NCBI GenBank assembly: GCA_017744855.1
Contig: JAGIAK010000001.1
Location: forward strand, 35,182 to 99,181
DNA: 64,000 nt
Reading direction: 5' to 3'
Origin: Microbacterium sp.
Lineage (GTDB): Bacteria > Actinomycetota > Actinomycetes > Actinomycetales > Microbacteriaceae
Shown here: positions 54,386 through 64,000 of the stretch, one piece after another
How positions within the stretch are numbered: position 1 is the stretch's first letter
Layout: each line of letters opens with the position of its first letter
Translations under genes and position numbers: made by a program
Notes under the pieces: generated by a model
Seen by the model: the letters and a program-made list of their open reading frames with translations, nothing else
Database searches by the model: none
What the model was told of the DNA's origin: nothing

Positions 54386-56248
54386 ATGGCGATCGCCGAA
54401 GTCTTCACCCCTCGCACAGCATCCGTCTCGCCCGTGCGCACGTTCGGGACGGCACCGGCGTATGACACCCCCGCGATGGCGGAGCTGGCCGCGTGGGTCG
54501 ACGAGATCGCCGCGCTCACCCAGCCAGACCGCATCCACTGGGTCGACGGCTCGCGCGCCGAGAACGATTGGCTGCTGCGCGGCCTCGTCGACGAGGGCAA
54601 GATCATCAAGCTCAACCCCGAGTGGCGTCCCGGCTCGTACCTGGCCCGCTCGCACCCGAGCGACGTCGCCCGCACCGAGGGGCGCACCTTCATCTCCTCC
54701 GAGCGCGAGGAGGATGCCGGCCCCACGAACAACTGGGCCGCTCCCGCCGAGATGCGCGCGAAGATGACCGAGATCTTCGAGGGCTCCATGCGCGGACGCA
54801 CCATGTTCGTCGTGCCGTTCTCGATGGGCCCGGTCGGCGGCCCGCTGTCGCACATCGGCGTCCAGGTCACCGACAGCGCCTACGCCGTCGCCTCGATCGG
54901 CATCATGACCCGCGTCGGCGACGCCGTCACGCGTCAGATCGCCGACGGCGCGCCGTGGGTCAAGACGGTGCACTCCGTCGGCGCTCCTCTCGAGCCCGGC
55001 CAGGCGGACGTCGAGTGGCCGTGCAACGACGAGAAGTACATCGTGCACTTCCCCGACACGCTCGAGGTCTACTCCTTCGGTTCCGGGTACGGCGGCAACG
55101 CCATCCTGGCCAAGAAGTGCTTCGCACTGCGCATCGCCTCGGTGATCGCCCGTGACGAGGGCTGGCTCGCCGAGCACATGCTGCTCATCCGCGTGATCGA
55201 CCCCGAGGGCAACGCCTACCACGTCGCTGCGGCGTTCCCGTCGGCGTGCGGCAAGACGAACCTCGCGATGCTGCGTCCGACGATCCCCGGCTGGCGCGTC
55301 GAGACCCTCGGCGACGACATCGCCTGGATCCGCCCCGGCGAGGACGGCCGCATGTGGGCCATCAACCCCGAGGCCGGGTTCTTCGGCGTCGCGCCTGGCA
55401 CCGGCGAGTCCACCAACGTCACCGCGGTCGAGACCCTGTGGGGCAACACCATCTTCACCAACGTGGCGCTGCGCCCCGACGGCGACGTGTGGTGGGAGGG
55501 GCTGACCGACGAGGCGCCCGCGAACCTCATCGACTGGCAGGGCAACCCGTGGACGCCCGACTCCGGCCGCCCTGCGGCGCACCCGAACTCGCGCTTCACG
55601 GTGTCGGCGGCCCAGTGCCCGCAGATCTCCGATGACTGGGAGTCGGCCGTGCCGCTCGACGTCATCCTCTTCGGCGGTCGTCGCGCCACCAACGTGCCGC
55701 TCGTCGTCGAGGCGACCGACTGGACACACGGCGTCTTCCTCGGCTCGAACATCTCGTCGGAGCGCACGGCGGCGGCCGAGGGCACGGTGGGCGAGTTGCG
55801 CCGCGACCCGTTCGCGATGCTCCCGTTCTGCGGCTACAACATGGCCGACTACTTCGGGCACTGGCTGAAGGTGGGCCGCGGCCTGCGCTTCGACCGTGCG
55901 CCGCGCATCTTCCAGGTGAACTGGTTCCGCCGCGGAACGGACGGCCGCTTCCTGTGGCCAGGGTTCGGCGACAACTCGCGCGTGATCGACTGGGTCATCC
56001 GCCGCATCAGCGGCGAGGTGGGAGCGGTCGACAGCCCGATCGGCCGCCTGCCGCACATCGAGGACCTCAACCTCGACGGACTCGACGTCACGGATGCCGA
56101 CCTCGACGAGCTGTTCTCGGTCGACGCCGAGGCGTGGAAGACCGAGGCCGACCTCACCGAGGCGTTCTACGACACCTTCGGCGACAGGATCCCCGCTGCC
56201 CTGCGCACCGAGCTGGCTTCTCTGCGGTACCGCCTCGAGAACGCCTGA
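54386..56248 (+). CDS. pckA: Phosphoenolpyruvate carboxykinase (GTP)
   Basis: [57 protein letters not shown]. Confidence 0.97.
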   Translation: MAIAEVFTPRTASVSPVRTFGTAPAYDTPAMAELAAWVDEIAALTQPDRIHWVDGSRAENDWLLRGLVDEGKIIKLNPEWRPGSYLARSHPSDVARTEGRTFISSEREEDAGPTNNWAAPAEMRAKMTEIFEGSMRGRTMFVVPFSMGPVGGPLSHIGVQVTDSAYAVASIGIMTRVGDAVTRQIADGAPWVKTVHSVGAPLEPGQADVEWPCNDEKYIVHFPDTLEVYSFGSGYGGNAILAKKCFALRIASVIARDEGWLAEHMLLIRVIDPEGNAYHVAAAFPSACGKTNLAMLRPTIPGWRVETLGDDIAWIRPGEDGRMWAINPEAGFFGVAPGTGESTNVTAVETLWGNTIFTNVALRPDGDVWWEGLTDEAPANLIDWQGNPWTPDSGRPAAHPNSRFTVSAAQCPQISDDWESAVPLDVILFGGRRATNVPLVVEATDWTHGVFLGSNISSERTAAAEGTVGELRRDPFAMLPFCGYNMADYFGHWLKVGRGLRFDRAPRIFQVNWFRRGTDGRFLWPGFGDNSRVIDWVIRRISGEVGAVDSPIGRLPHIEDLNLDGLDVTDADLDELFSVDAEAWKTEADLTEAFYDTFGDRIPAALRTELASLRYRLENA

Positions 56249-56255
56249 TCAGACC

Positions 56256-56284
56256 GGGCGCCCGCATCGGGGGATCGGGCGCCC
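56256..56284. terminator. Terminator-like hairpin after pckA
   Basis: GGGCGCCCG ... CGGGCGCCC. Confidence 0.5.
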
Positions 56285-56313
56285 CCAGGTCCCGCTCCGG
56301 GACCGCATGAACC

Positions 56314-56376
56314 CGCGAAGGCGGGATGTCAGAGACGAACCCATGGCTGAGTGGTCTCCGGTATCCCGCCTTCGCG
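56314..56376. terminator. Long-loop inverted repeat between pckA and the ABC exporter
   Basis: CGCGAAGGCGGGA / TCCCGCCTTCGCG, 13-bp arms, 37-nt loop. Confidence 0.5.
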
Positions 56377-56425
56377 TCTGTTCCGGCTGAGTGAGGGCGC
56401 CGAGTACGAGCGCCGGTTGCGGCGC

Positions 56426-58309
56426 TCAGGTGAGCAGCTGGTGGCGGGCGAGGTCGCGGTACAGGGGAGTGGACTCGACGAGCTCGGCGTGCGTGCCCTG
56501 GCCGACGACCGCGCCGTCCTGCAGCACGACGATGAGGTCGCTGTCGACCACGGTCGACAGGCGGTGCGCGATCACGACGAGCGTGCGGTCGGCCGACACC
56601 GCGTCGATGGCGTCGCGCATCCGCTGCTCGTTGACGCCGTCGAGCGACGAGGTCGACTCGTCGAGCAGCAGGATCGGCGCCTCGGTGAGCAGGGCCCTGG
56701 CGATGGCGAGGCGCTGGCGCTCGCCGCCCGACAGCATCACGCCGTCCTCACCGACCGGCGCGGCGAGTCCGAGCGGGTCGCGCTCCAGCACGTCGCCGAG
56801 GTTCACGGCGCGCAGCACCCGCTCGCAGTCGGCGTCGGATGCCGCGGGCGCGGCGAGACGCAGGTTGTCGGCGAGTGTGCCGGCGAGGGTGGGGGCGTCC
56901 TGCTCGACGTAGCCGAAGTGCGCGCGCAGCTCGTCGCGCTGGTACGTGCGGGCGTCGTGGCCGTTCAGGCGGACGGAGCCGCCGGTGGGGTCGTAGAACC
57001 GCTCGACGAGCGAGAGGATCGTGCTCTTGCCGGCGCCGCTGGGGCCGACCAGGGCGACTCTCGCCCCGCGGGGAACGGCGAAGGACACGCCGCGCAGCAC
57101 CTCGCGCGCAGGCGCGGGGACGTCCTCGTCTGCGCGCTCCAGGTGGGCGTCGGCGAGCAGCGAGCGGGCTTCCTTCGCGGCCTTCTCCCGCGCGGCCACC
57201 ACGTTCTCGGGGTAGTGGAAGTGCACGTCGCGGAACTCCAGCGCCGGTGCAGCCGAGTCTTCGGGCTCCCGGGGGATCGCGGCCGCGGCGGCGTCGTCGC
57301 CCTGCGTCTCGGTGGGGAGGTCGAGCACCTCCTGGATGCGACCGAGGGCGCCGAGCGCCTGGTTCACCGAGGTGATCGCGCCGAAGGTCGACGCCAGCGG
57401 CATCACCATCATGAAGAGGAACATGATGAAGGTGACGAGGGAGGCGATCGTGATCGCGCCGGCCGCGACCCGGAAGCCGCCGACGCCGAGCACGACCAGC
57501 AGCGACAGCTGCAGCGCGATGCCGGCGACGGGGACGACGAGCGACGAGATCTTCGCGATCCGCACGCCGATGCCGTAAGCCTCCGACGCCAGCTCCGACA
57601 CGGCCTCGGTCTCGCGCTCGGTGGCTCCCGACGCGCGCACGGTGCGGATCGAGCCGACCGCGCGCTCCACGCCGGACGCGAGCTCGCCGACCTTGACCTG
57701 CTGCGCCGTCGACGCCGTGCGGATGCGTCCGCTGAGGGCGACGACCACCACCACCGACGCCCCGATCACCACGACGATGAGCAGCAGGAGCACCGGATCG
57801 ATCACCAGCATCGCGATGAGAGCACCCGCGAAGAGGATGACGTTGCCCACGGCATCCGCCAGCCCCTGCGTGAGCACCGCGTAGAGCAGGGTGGTGTCGG
57901 TGCCGACGCGGGAGACGAGATCGCCCGTGCGGCGGGCGTCGAACTCGCTCACCGGGAGGTGCAGGATGCGGGCGATGAGCTTGCGGCGGCTGGAGTAGAC
58001 GACGGCCGTGCCTGTGCGCTGAAGGAGGTAGTGCTGGTACCCGGAGATGATCGACGACACGATGACGAAGCCCACGAGCAGCCAGACCAGGATGCCGAGC
58101 CCCGCGCCCTTCTGCACGGAGTCGATGACCTGTCCGACGAGCAGGGGCTGCACGAGCGAGGTCGCGGCGCCGATCACGCTGAGCACGGCGACGACGATCA
58201 GCGTGCGCTTGTGCTCGAAGAGGAAGGGGAGGAGCTGGCGGAACGTGGCGCGCGGGCCTTCCTGCTGCGCGCCGCGTCCGCGCCGGCGTGGCGATGCCGT
58301 GCGTGACAT
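56426..58309 (-). CDS. ABC exporter half-transporter (TM domain plus ATPase)
   Basis: Six-TM region then GPSGAGKSTILSLVERFY, LSGGERQRLAIARALL, LLDESTSSLD. Confidence 0.92.
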   Translation of the reverse strand: MSRTASPRRRGRGAQQEGPRATFRQLLPFLFEHKRTLIVVAVLSVIGAATSLVQPLLVGQVIDSVQKGAGLGILVWLLVGFVIVSSIISGYQHYLLQRTGTAVVYSSRRKLIARILHLPVSEFDARRTGDLVSRVGTDTTLLYAVLTQGLADAVGNVILFAGALIAMLVIDPVLLLLIVVVIGASVVVVVALSGRIRTASTAQQVKVGELASGVERAVGSIRTVRASGATERETEAVSELASEAYGIGVRIAKISSLVVPVAGIALQLSLLVVLGVGGFRVAAGAITIASLVTFIMFLFMMVMPLASTFGAITSVNQALGALGRIQEVLDLPTETQGDDAAAAAIPREPEDSAAPALEFRDVHFHYPENVVAAREKAAKEARSLLADAHLERADEDVPAPAREVLRGVSFAVPRGARVALVGPSGAGKSTILSLVERFYDPTGGSVRLNGHDARTYQRDELRAHFGYVEQDAPTLAGTLADNLRLAAPAASDADCERVLRAVNLGDVLERDPLGLAAPVGEDGVMLSGGERQRLAIARALLTEAPILLLDESTSSLDGVNEQRMRDAIDAVSADRTLVVIAHRLSTVVDSDLIVVLQDGAVVGQGTHAELVESTPLYRDLARHQLLT

Positions 58310-58545
58310 GCGGGACCTCGTTCTGAGAAGGGGGGTGCTTCGACCGTACTTCGTGTCGCCGCGGATTCTGTGGATGTGCTGAATACCGCGGCCGAGCGTC
58401 ACGGATCCGTGGGCCGGTGCATCCCGTCCGCGGCGGCCGGCGCATCCGCCCGCGGAGGCGCCCGCGCGATCGATAGGATGAGGCATCCGGATGCCGCGTT
58501 GACCCGCACGCCCCGCGCCGGCCGCCCTTCGCCGATGGAGTCCCC

Positions 58546-59508
58546 GTGGCAACGATCGACCCCCGACGCCTGCTCGTCCTGCGCGCCTTCGTGCTCTCCG
58601 ACTCGGTCACGGCGACCGCCGCGGCGCTGCATCTCACACCGTCCGCCGTCTCGCAGCAGCTCGCCGCCCTCGAGCGCGAGGTCGGGCAGGCGCTCGTCGT
58701 GCGCACCGGGCGCAAACTCGCGCTCACCCCCGCCGGGCGCATCCTCGCCGAGCATGCGGAGGAGATCAACACGAGGCTGCGGATCGCCGAGGCCGAGCTC
58801 GCCGCGCACTCGGGCGGACTCCTCGGACAACTGCGCATCGGCGCTTTTCCCACGGCCATCAGCTGGGTGGTCGCGCCCGCGATCGTCGAGCTGCGCAGGC
58901 AGGCTCCCGGCGTCGACGTCACGGTGGTCGACGCGGAGGCGCACATGAGCCACCGCATGCTGATGCGCGGAGACATCGACGTCACGGTGAGCCTGGAGTA
59001 CGAATCCGACCCCGAGCGGGACTCCCCGGACGTCGTGAAGTTCCCCCTGTACATCGAACGCTTCAAGGCGGCGCTGCCGCACAGCCATCCGCTCGCGTCG
59101 TCGGCGGGGGTGGAGCTGACGCAGCTCGTCGAGGACGGGTGGATCATGCCCTCCCCGGGAAACCCGTCCCGCACGATGGTGCTGCAGGCGTGCGCGGAGC
59201 TCGGCTTCCACCCCACGATCGCGCACGTATCAGACGACTACCGTGCCGCCGTCTCGCTCGTCGCCGCGGAGGCCGGAGTGTGCCTGGTGCCCGAGTCCGC
59301 GCTGTCGGCGCGCGACGAGGAGTGGGTGACCGTGCTGCCGACGCAGGGGATCGCGCCGTTGCGCAAGGTCGTGATGACCACGCGCCGCGACAACCAGGGG
59401 CACCCGCTCATCCGCGCCGGGCTAGACGCGATGCGGACCGTGCTCGCCGAGCCGGACTCGGAGATCCACGGTCCGCTCGCGCGTTCCGACACCTTCAGCG
59501 TGGAGTGA
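58546..59508 (+). CDS. LysR family transcriptional regulator
   Basis: RRLLVLRAFVLSDSVTATAAALHLTPSAVSQQLAALEREVGQALVVRTGRKLALTPAG. Confidence 0.92.
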   Translation: MATIDPRRLLVLRAFVLSDSVTATAAALHLTPSAVSQQLAALEREVGQALVVRTGRKLALTPAGRILAEHAEEINTRLRIAEAELAAHSGGLLGQLRIGAFPTAISWVVAPAIVELRRQAPGVDVTVVDAEAHMSHRMLMRGDIDVTVSLEYESDPERDSPDVVKFPLYIERFKAALPHSHPLASSAGVELTQLVEDGWIMPSPGNPSRTMVLQACAELGFHPTIAHVSDDYRAAVSLVAAEAGVCLVPESALSARDEEWVTVLPTQGIAPLRKVVMTTRRDNQGHPLIRAGLDAMRTVLAEPDSEIHGPLARSDTFSVE

Positions 59509-60343
59509 CCCGACTCACGGACGGGGCGTTCTCACGGAGGAACGCGTCCACGTGCCGGTGGTACTCCACCGGCCGGTCGCGACGGACGCAGTGATGGGCG
59601 CCGTCGATCACGACGATGTCGAAGCCGGGGGCGACGGCGGTCAGGCGCTCGCGGGAGTGCTTGTCGACGATCACATCGCCGGTGCCCGTCACGAGCAGCG
59701 CGGGCACCCCGGTCGGGCCGACGGTGATCTGCCGCGCCGTCGGGGTCCAGATGCGACGCTTCTCGTGCACGCGCTGCTCCATGTAGGCGACGTCGACGGC
59801 CTTCATCGCCTCGGCCAGGGGGAGCAGCTCCTCCTCAGGCCAGTGCGGGTTCAACTCGCGCTGCATGTCGACGAGCTCCTCGACGGAGGCCGTGTCGGCG
59901 TAGTCGAACGGGTCCTTGGTGGTCTGCTCGACGCTCAGCCAGGGGTTGGGACCGGCCTCCGGCACCCACCACGGCGGGTCCTCCAGCACGACGCCGGCCA
60001 CGAGGTGCGGCGCGTCGGCGGCGACGAAGGCGCCGATGCGCGCTCCCATCGAATGACCGACGATCAGCGTCTTCCGTCCGGTCTCCTCCAGCACGTCCTC
60101 CAGGATGTCGATGGCATCCTGCACCATCACGTCCGTCGACGGCACACCCTCGTGCCGGGGGAGGCGGCCGGGGGATCGTCCGTGACCGCGGGCGTCCGGG
60201 GCGACGATGTGGAAGTCGTCCCCCCACCGTCGCACGGCATCCCCGTAGCAGGCACCGGACTCCACGGCGCCATGCAGGATCAGGATGACGGGAGCCTCCT
60301 CGGCATCCCGTCCGAACTCTCGGACGAACAGGTCAGTACCCAC
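59495..60343 (-). CDS. Alpha/beta hydrolase
   Basis: ILILHGAVESG, DARGHGRSPG, LIVGHSMGARIG; 3' end overlaps the convergent LysR gene by 14 bp. Confidence 0.88.
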   Translation of the reverse strand: MGTDLFVREFGRDAEEAPVILILHGAVESGACYGDAVRRWGDDFHIVAPDARGHGRSPGRLPRHEGVPSTDVMVQDAIDILEDVLEETGRKTLIVGHSMGARIGAFVAADAPHLVAGVVLEDPPWWVPEAGPNPWLSVEQTTKDPFDYADTASVEELVDMQRELNPHWPEEELLPLAEAMKAVDVAYMEQRVHEKRRIWTPTARQITVGPTGVPALLVTGTGDVIVDKHSRERLTAVAPGFDIVVIDGAHHCVRRDRPVEYHRHVDAFLRENAPSVSRVTPR

Positions 60344-61250
60344 GTGTCCTCTTTCTGTCTCGGGCCGTACCGGCTTCTGGCCGGACCACGGCGTCGTGGT
60401 CGTTCGGTGAGTCATGGTGACGATCGTCGCACGCGGCGCCGTCCCCGCGCATCGGCGGATCGTCGTCGGCGAGCTCGGCCTCGGGGGTCGCGGCCACGAG
60501 CGCCTGGGTGTACGGATGCCGGGGGGAGCGGAAGATCTCGTCCGAGCGCCCTGTCTCGACGATGGCGCCGCGGTTCATCACGGCGACCCGGTCGCTGTAG
60601 AGCTGGATCACCGCGAGGTCGTGGCTGACGTGCAGGAAGGAGATGCCGCGGTCGCGCTGCAGATCCGCGAGTAGGTTGAGGATCTGCGCCCTGACCGACA
60701 CGTCGAGGGCCGAGGTCGGCTCGTCGGCGATGATGAGGTCGGGTTCGAGGGCGAGGGCGCGAGCCACGGCGACACGCTGCAGCTGTCCGCCGGACGCCTC
60801 GTGCGGATACCGGTGGAGGTAGTCCTCGCCGAGTCCGACCGATTCGAGCAGGCCGATCAACCGGCCGGTCGACGCGGTCTCGCCGTGCGCGCGGAAGACG
60901 TTCTCGAGGGTCTGCCGCACGGTCTGCCGTGGGTTGAGCGAGCCGAGCGGATCCTGGAACACCATCGCGACGTTCCGCCGCAGGGTCCGCAGCCCTCTGC
61001 CGCGCAGGCGGGAGACGTCGTGCCCGTCGACGAGCACGGTGCCGGAGGTCGGGGCGACGAGTCCGTTCACCATCCGCGCCAGAGTCGACTTGCCCGATCC
61101 TGACTCGCCGACCAGCCCGAGCGCCTCGCCGCGTTCGATGTGCAGCGCGACGCCGTCCACGGCGAGCACGCTCCCGCGCGCACGACCGAGCACTCCGCCT
61201 GTACGGTATCTCTTCGTGACATCGGTCATCACGACGATGGGGTCGCTCAT
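60333..61250 (-). CDS. ABC transporter ATP-binding protein, DppF-like
   Basis: GESGSGKSTLARMVNGL, ASGGQLQRVAVARAL, IADEPTSALD. Confidence 0.9.
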   Translation of the reverse strand: MSDPIVVMTDVTKRYRTGGVLGRARGSVLAVDGVALHIERGEALGLVGESGSGKSTLARMVNGLVAPTSGTVLVDGHDVSRLRGRGLRTLRRNVAMVFQDPLGSLNPRQTVRQTLENVFRAHGETASTGRLIGLLESVGLGEDYLHRYPHEASGGQLQRVAVARALALEPDLIIADEPTSALDVSVRAQILNLLADLQRDRGISFLHVSHDLAVIQLYSDRVAVMNRGAIVETGRSDEIFRSPRHPYTQALVAATPEAELADDDPPMRGDGAACDDRHHDSPNDHDAVVRPEAGTARDRKRTRGY

Positions 61251-62260
61251 CGGCTCGCCTCCTGCCGCACGGGGAGACGATCGAGGTGGCAGGCGGCCCT
61301 GTGGTCGCCGTCGGCCCCTCGCATCGTCGGGAGCGGCCGCTCCACGAGGCAGCGCTCGCCCAGCTCCGCTGCGAACGCGCATCGCGGTGCGAACGCGCAT
61401 CCCGCTCCCGCGTCGCGCAGCGAGGTGGGAGCGCCGGGGATGGCGCGGAGACGGACGCGGTCACCTCCGGCATCCAGCCGCGGCGTCGCCGCACGCAGCC
61501 CCGCCGTGTACGGGTGCGCGGGGGCGTGGAAGATGTCGCGCAGGGTGCCGTACTCCGCCTCGCGCCCCGCGTACATCACGAGCACATCGTCCGCGGCCTT
61601 GGCGACGACGCCGAAGTCGTGACTGATCAGCATCATCGCCATGCCGTACTCCTCCTGGAGGCCGCGCAGCAGCGCGAGGATCTGCGCCTGCACCGTCACA
61701 TCGAGCGCCGTCGTCGGCTCGTCGGCGATCAGCAGGGCCGGCCGGTTGACGAGGGCGATGGCGATCACGGCCCGCTGGCGCATCCCACCGGAGAACTCGT
61801 GCGGATAGCGACCGGCGGCTCCGGCGGGGTCGGGGATGCCGACCCGCTCGAGCATCTCCACCGCGCGTGCGAGGGCCGCGCGGCGCGAGACCGAGCGGTC
61901 ATGCAGCCGTACGGCCTGCACGATCTGCGCGCCGATGCTCAGGTAGGGGCTGAGCGCCGAGAGGGAGTCCTGGAAGACCATCGCGACGTCGGCGCCACGC
62001 AGCCGCTGCAGCTCCCGCTCGTCGGCCGTGAGCACCTCGCGACCGGCGAGGCGGATGCTGCCGGTCGCGTGCGCCGCCGGGGGCAGCAGGCGCATGATCG
62101 AGCGTCCGGTGACCGTCTTGCCCGACCCCGACTCGCCGACGACCGCGAGGGTGCGCCCTGCGGCCAGGTCGAAGGAGAGGCCGCGCACGACGTCGACGTC
62201 CTGGCCGCCGAGGGTGAACGAGATCGAGAGGTCCTCGATGCGGAGCACGGGTTCAGGCAC
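61247..62260 (-). CDS. ABC transporter ATP-binding protein, DppD-like
   Basis: [34 protein letters not shown]-terminal [10 protein letters not shown] Cys motif. Confidence 0.9.
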   Translation of the reverse strand: MPEPVLRIEDLSISFTLGGQDVDVVRGLSFDLAAGRTLAVVGESGSGKTVTGRSIMRLLPPAAHATGSIRLAGREVLTADERELQRLRGADVAMVFQDSLSALSPYLSIGAQIVQAVRLHDRSVSRRAALARAVEMLERVGIPDPAGAAGRYPHEFSGGMRQRAVIAIALVNRPALLIADEPTTALDVTVQAQILALLRGLQEEYGMAMMLISHDFGVVAKAADDVLVMYAGREAEYGTLRDIFHAPAHPYTAGLRAATPRLDAGGDRVRLRAIPGAPTSLRDAGAGCAFAPRCAFAAELGERCLVERPLPTMRGADGDHRAACHLDRLPVRQEASR

Positions 62261-63239
62261 GGCGGATCCTCGGGTCGAGCAGCGGCATCATCAGGTCGGC
62301 GAGCAGGTTGCCGATGATGATGAGGAAGGCGGAGAACAGCGTGACGCCGACGACGAGACTGAGGTCGGACTCGTTGACCCCCGCCAGCAGCAGGTCGCCC
62401 AGCCCGTGCAGGCTGAACACCTTCTCGGCGATCACGGAGCCGCCGAGGAGGGCGGCGACGTCGAGGGCGAACATCGCCACGATCGGGATCATCACGCCGC
62501 GCACGGCATGCGCGTTGGTACGTCGCGGTGACGCCCCGCGTGCGGTCATGGCGACGAGGTGGTCGGAGGACAGCTCGCCCAGCAGCTGGGTGCGGGTCAC
62601 TCGGATGTACCCGGCCGCCAGGATCGTGGAGAGCACCATCCACGGGCCGATGAGATGCCACGCCCACTCCGTCGGCGACTCGGAGATCGGCACGAAGCCC
62701 GAGTACGGCAGCGCGTTGAGCATGAATCCGAAGACCTGCACGACGAGCAGGCCGACGAGGAACGTCGGCACGGCGAGGCCGAACATCGCGAACCCGGTCG
62801 AGAACCGGTCGATGAGGCCGCCCTTGCGGATCGCGGAGGCGGCGCCAAGGCCGATGCCCACGACGAGGCAGAGCACCGCCGCCCCGAAGGTGAGCGACAG
62901 GGTCACGGGGAGGCGCTCGACGATCAGCGAGGTGACGTCGCTCTGGTTGGGGAACGAGTACCCGAAGCAGGGGGCCGCGCAGTGCACCTGCTGTGTCCCC
63001 GAGCCGTAGGTGCGGCCGACGAAGAGGCCCTTCACGAACTCGACGAACTGCCAGACGACGCCCTTGTCGGTCTGCATGTAGGCGCTGACCTTGGCGAGCG
63101 TGTCGGCGGGGCACGGCTTGCCGCACATGGCCCTCGCAGGGTCGCGCGAGGCTCCGAAGAACAGCGCGATGGTGACGAATGCGATCGCCAGCAGCATGAA
63201 CACCGCGGTGGCGAGACGACGGGCGATGTAGCCGATCAT
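62253..63239 (-). CDS. ABC transporter permease, DppB-like
   Basis: IGYIARRLATAVFMLLAIAFVTIALFF, EKVFSLHGLGDLLLAGV. Confidence 0.9.
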   Translation of the reverse strand: MIGYIARRLATAVFMLLAIAFVTIALFFGASRDPARAMCGKPCPADTLAKVSAYMQTDKGVVWQFVEFVKGLFVGRTYGSGTQQVHCAAPCFGYSFPNQSDVTSLIVERLPVTLSLTFGAAVLCLVVGIGLGAASAIRKGGLIDRFSTGFAMFGLAVPTFLVGLLVVQVFGFMLNALPYSGFVPISESPTEWAWHLIGPWMVLSTILAAGYIRVTRTQLLGELSSDHLVAMTARGASPRRTNAHAVRGVMIPIVAMFALDVAALLGGSVIAEKVFSLHGLGDLLLAGVNESDLSLVVGVTLFSAFLIIIGNLLADLMMPLLDPRIRRA

Positions 63240-64000
63240 GAGGCGTCCTCCGTACGGACGTCGAGGATGTCGCGGAGCGCGTCACCGGCGAGGGTGGCCC
63301 CGAACACGATGCAGAACACCACGGTGCCGGGGAAGACCATGTACCAGACGTCGGCGCCGCTGTAGATCCAGGGGAGGGAGTCCGAGAGGAGCTTGCCGAG
63401 ATCGGGCACGTCGCCGCGCAGCCCGACGCCGAGGAACGAGAGCCCGGCGACGAGGCTCACGTTCGCGGGCAGCGACATGGCGAAGAGCACGACGATGAGC
63501 CCGAACAGGTGCGGCAGCATCTCGCGGCGGATGATCTGCCACGGCGGAGCGCCCGTCGCGCGCGCGGCTTCGACGAACGTGCGCGCGTTGACGGCCGTGG
63601 CCTGCGCGCCGAGGATCCGTGCGGGCACCGTCCAGCCGAAGAAGGCGAGGACGAAGACGAGCACGAGCTCCCGCGGGATCTCCGGGGGCACGATGACCAT
63701 GATCGCGATCACGAACATGAGCCCGGGGAAGCCGAACATGAAGTCGATCACGCGTCCGGCGATCGCGTTCAGCCAGCCGCCGAAGTAGCCCATCGCCGTG
63801 CCGAGCACGGCGGCGAACAGGATCGAGATGACGCTCGCCACGATCGCGATGAACAGCGACGAGCGGATGCCGTAGACGATCTGCGCGAACAGGTCGATGC
63901 CGGTGACCGGCACGACGCCGAGCGCCCCCTCGACCGCCGCTCCGATCAGCGAGAAGGCCGTGGAGTCCCGCCCGGCCGATCGTCCGATGCAGGCACAGGA
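63236..64000 (-). CDS. ABC transporter permease, DppC-like, N-terminus beyond the window
   Basis: TGIDLFAQIVYGIRSSLFIAIVASV, EAARATGAPPWQIIRREMLPHL; the same frame stays open to 64000. Confidence 0.85.
   Translation of the reverse strand, partial: SCACIGRSAGRDSTAFSLIGAAVEGALGVVPVTGIDLFAQIVYGIRSSLFIAIVASVISILFAAVLGTAMGYFGGWLNAIAGRVIDFMFGFPGLMFVIAIMVIVPPEIPRELVLVFVLAFFGWTVPARILGAQATAVNARTFVEAARATGAPPWQIIRREMLPHLFGLIVVLFAMSLPANVSLVAGLSFLGVGLRGDVPDLGKLLSDSLPWIYSGADVWYMVFPGTVVFCIVFGATLAGDALRDILDVRTEDAS

Noticed and set aside
56351-58306. 651-aa plus-strand ORF opposite the ABC exporter
   Set aside because: Antisense low-complexity frame; the exporter on the minus strand is unambiguous.
58400-58411. 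Palindrome CACGGATCCGTG between the ABC exporter and LysR genes
   Set aside because: Short, and far from the LysR start without the T-N11-A pattern; likely chance given the abundance of GGATCC/GGATGC-like words.
61370-61420. Apparent tandem repeat gctgcgaacgcgcatcgcggtgcgaacgcgcatc
   Set aside because: It encodes the conserved C-terminal [10 protein letters not shown] cysteine motif of DppD-type ATPases.
1-64000. CRISPR arrays, prophage, transposases, defence systems, tRNA/rRNA genes
   Set aside because: Looked for direct repeat-spacer layouts, integrase/transposase motifs and Cas or restriction domains in the ORF list; none found. The tandem arrays present have no spacers.

Overview
The window is high-GC, gene-dense chromosomal DNA from an actinobacterium, probably Microbacteriaceae/Microbacterium-like (an inference from codon style and gene content, not tested). 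It holds about 56 supportable CDSs, almost all catabolic, transport or regulatory. I saw no rRNA, tRNA, CRISPR, phage or transposase signature. Main blocks: (i) an aldehyde dehydrogenase/GMC oxidoreductase/amidohydrolase/MoaF/APC permease/SDR cluster, followed by a Liv-type ABC importer, a SnoaL-like protein, a second MoaF paralogue and an AraC regulator (1-17.1 kb); (ii) a MurNAc/amino-sugar locus with a sugar ABC importer, a variant PIG-L protein, a tandem-GNAT protein, an RpiR regulator, a BadF-type kinase and MurQ (19.9-27.9 kb); (iii) a copper amine oxidase with a TetR regulator; (iv) AKR/ADH/SDR/alpha-beta hydrolase genes; (v) a dipeptide-type ABC operon with TetR, hydrolase, methyltransferase-like protein and amidohydrolase; (vi) a gapB/ramB-like/pckA gluconeogenic locus; (vii) a second dipeptide-type ABC operon running off the window. 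The most interesting signals are non-coding. A putative TetR operator (TTCYACnnnYGTAGAM) occurs at four promoters. A 23-bp dyad is shared by the amine oxidase and tetR promoters, next to a 5x20-bp tandem array. A REPIN-like repeat cluster sits inside the liv operon. Gene 3' ends are repeatedly duplicated just downstream of their stop codons, one case producing twin 15-codon sORFs. A CsoR-type palindrome precedes an MFS gene. At the protein level, the PIG-L protein lacks the usual catalytic-base Asp, two AKRs lack the canonical catalytic His, and both complete ABC importers carry permease-ATPase fusions.
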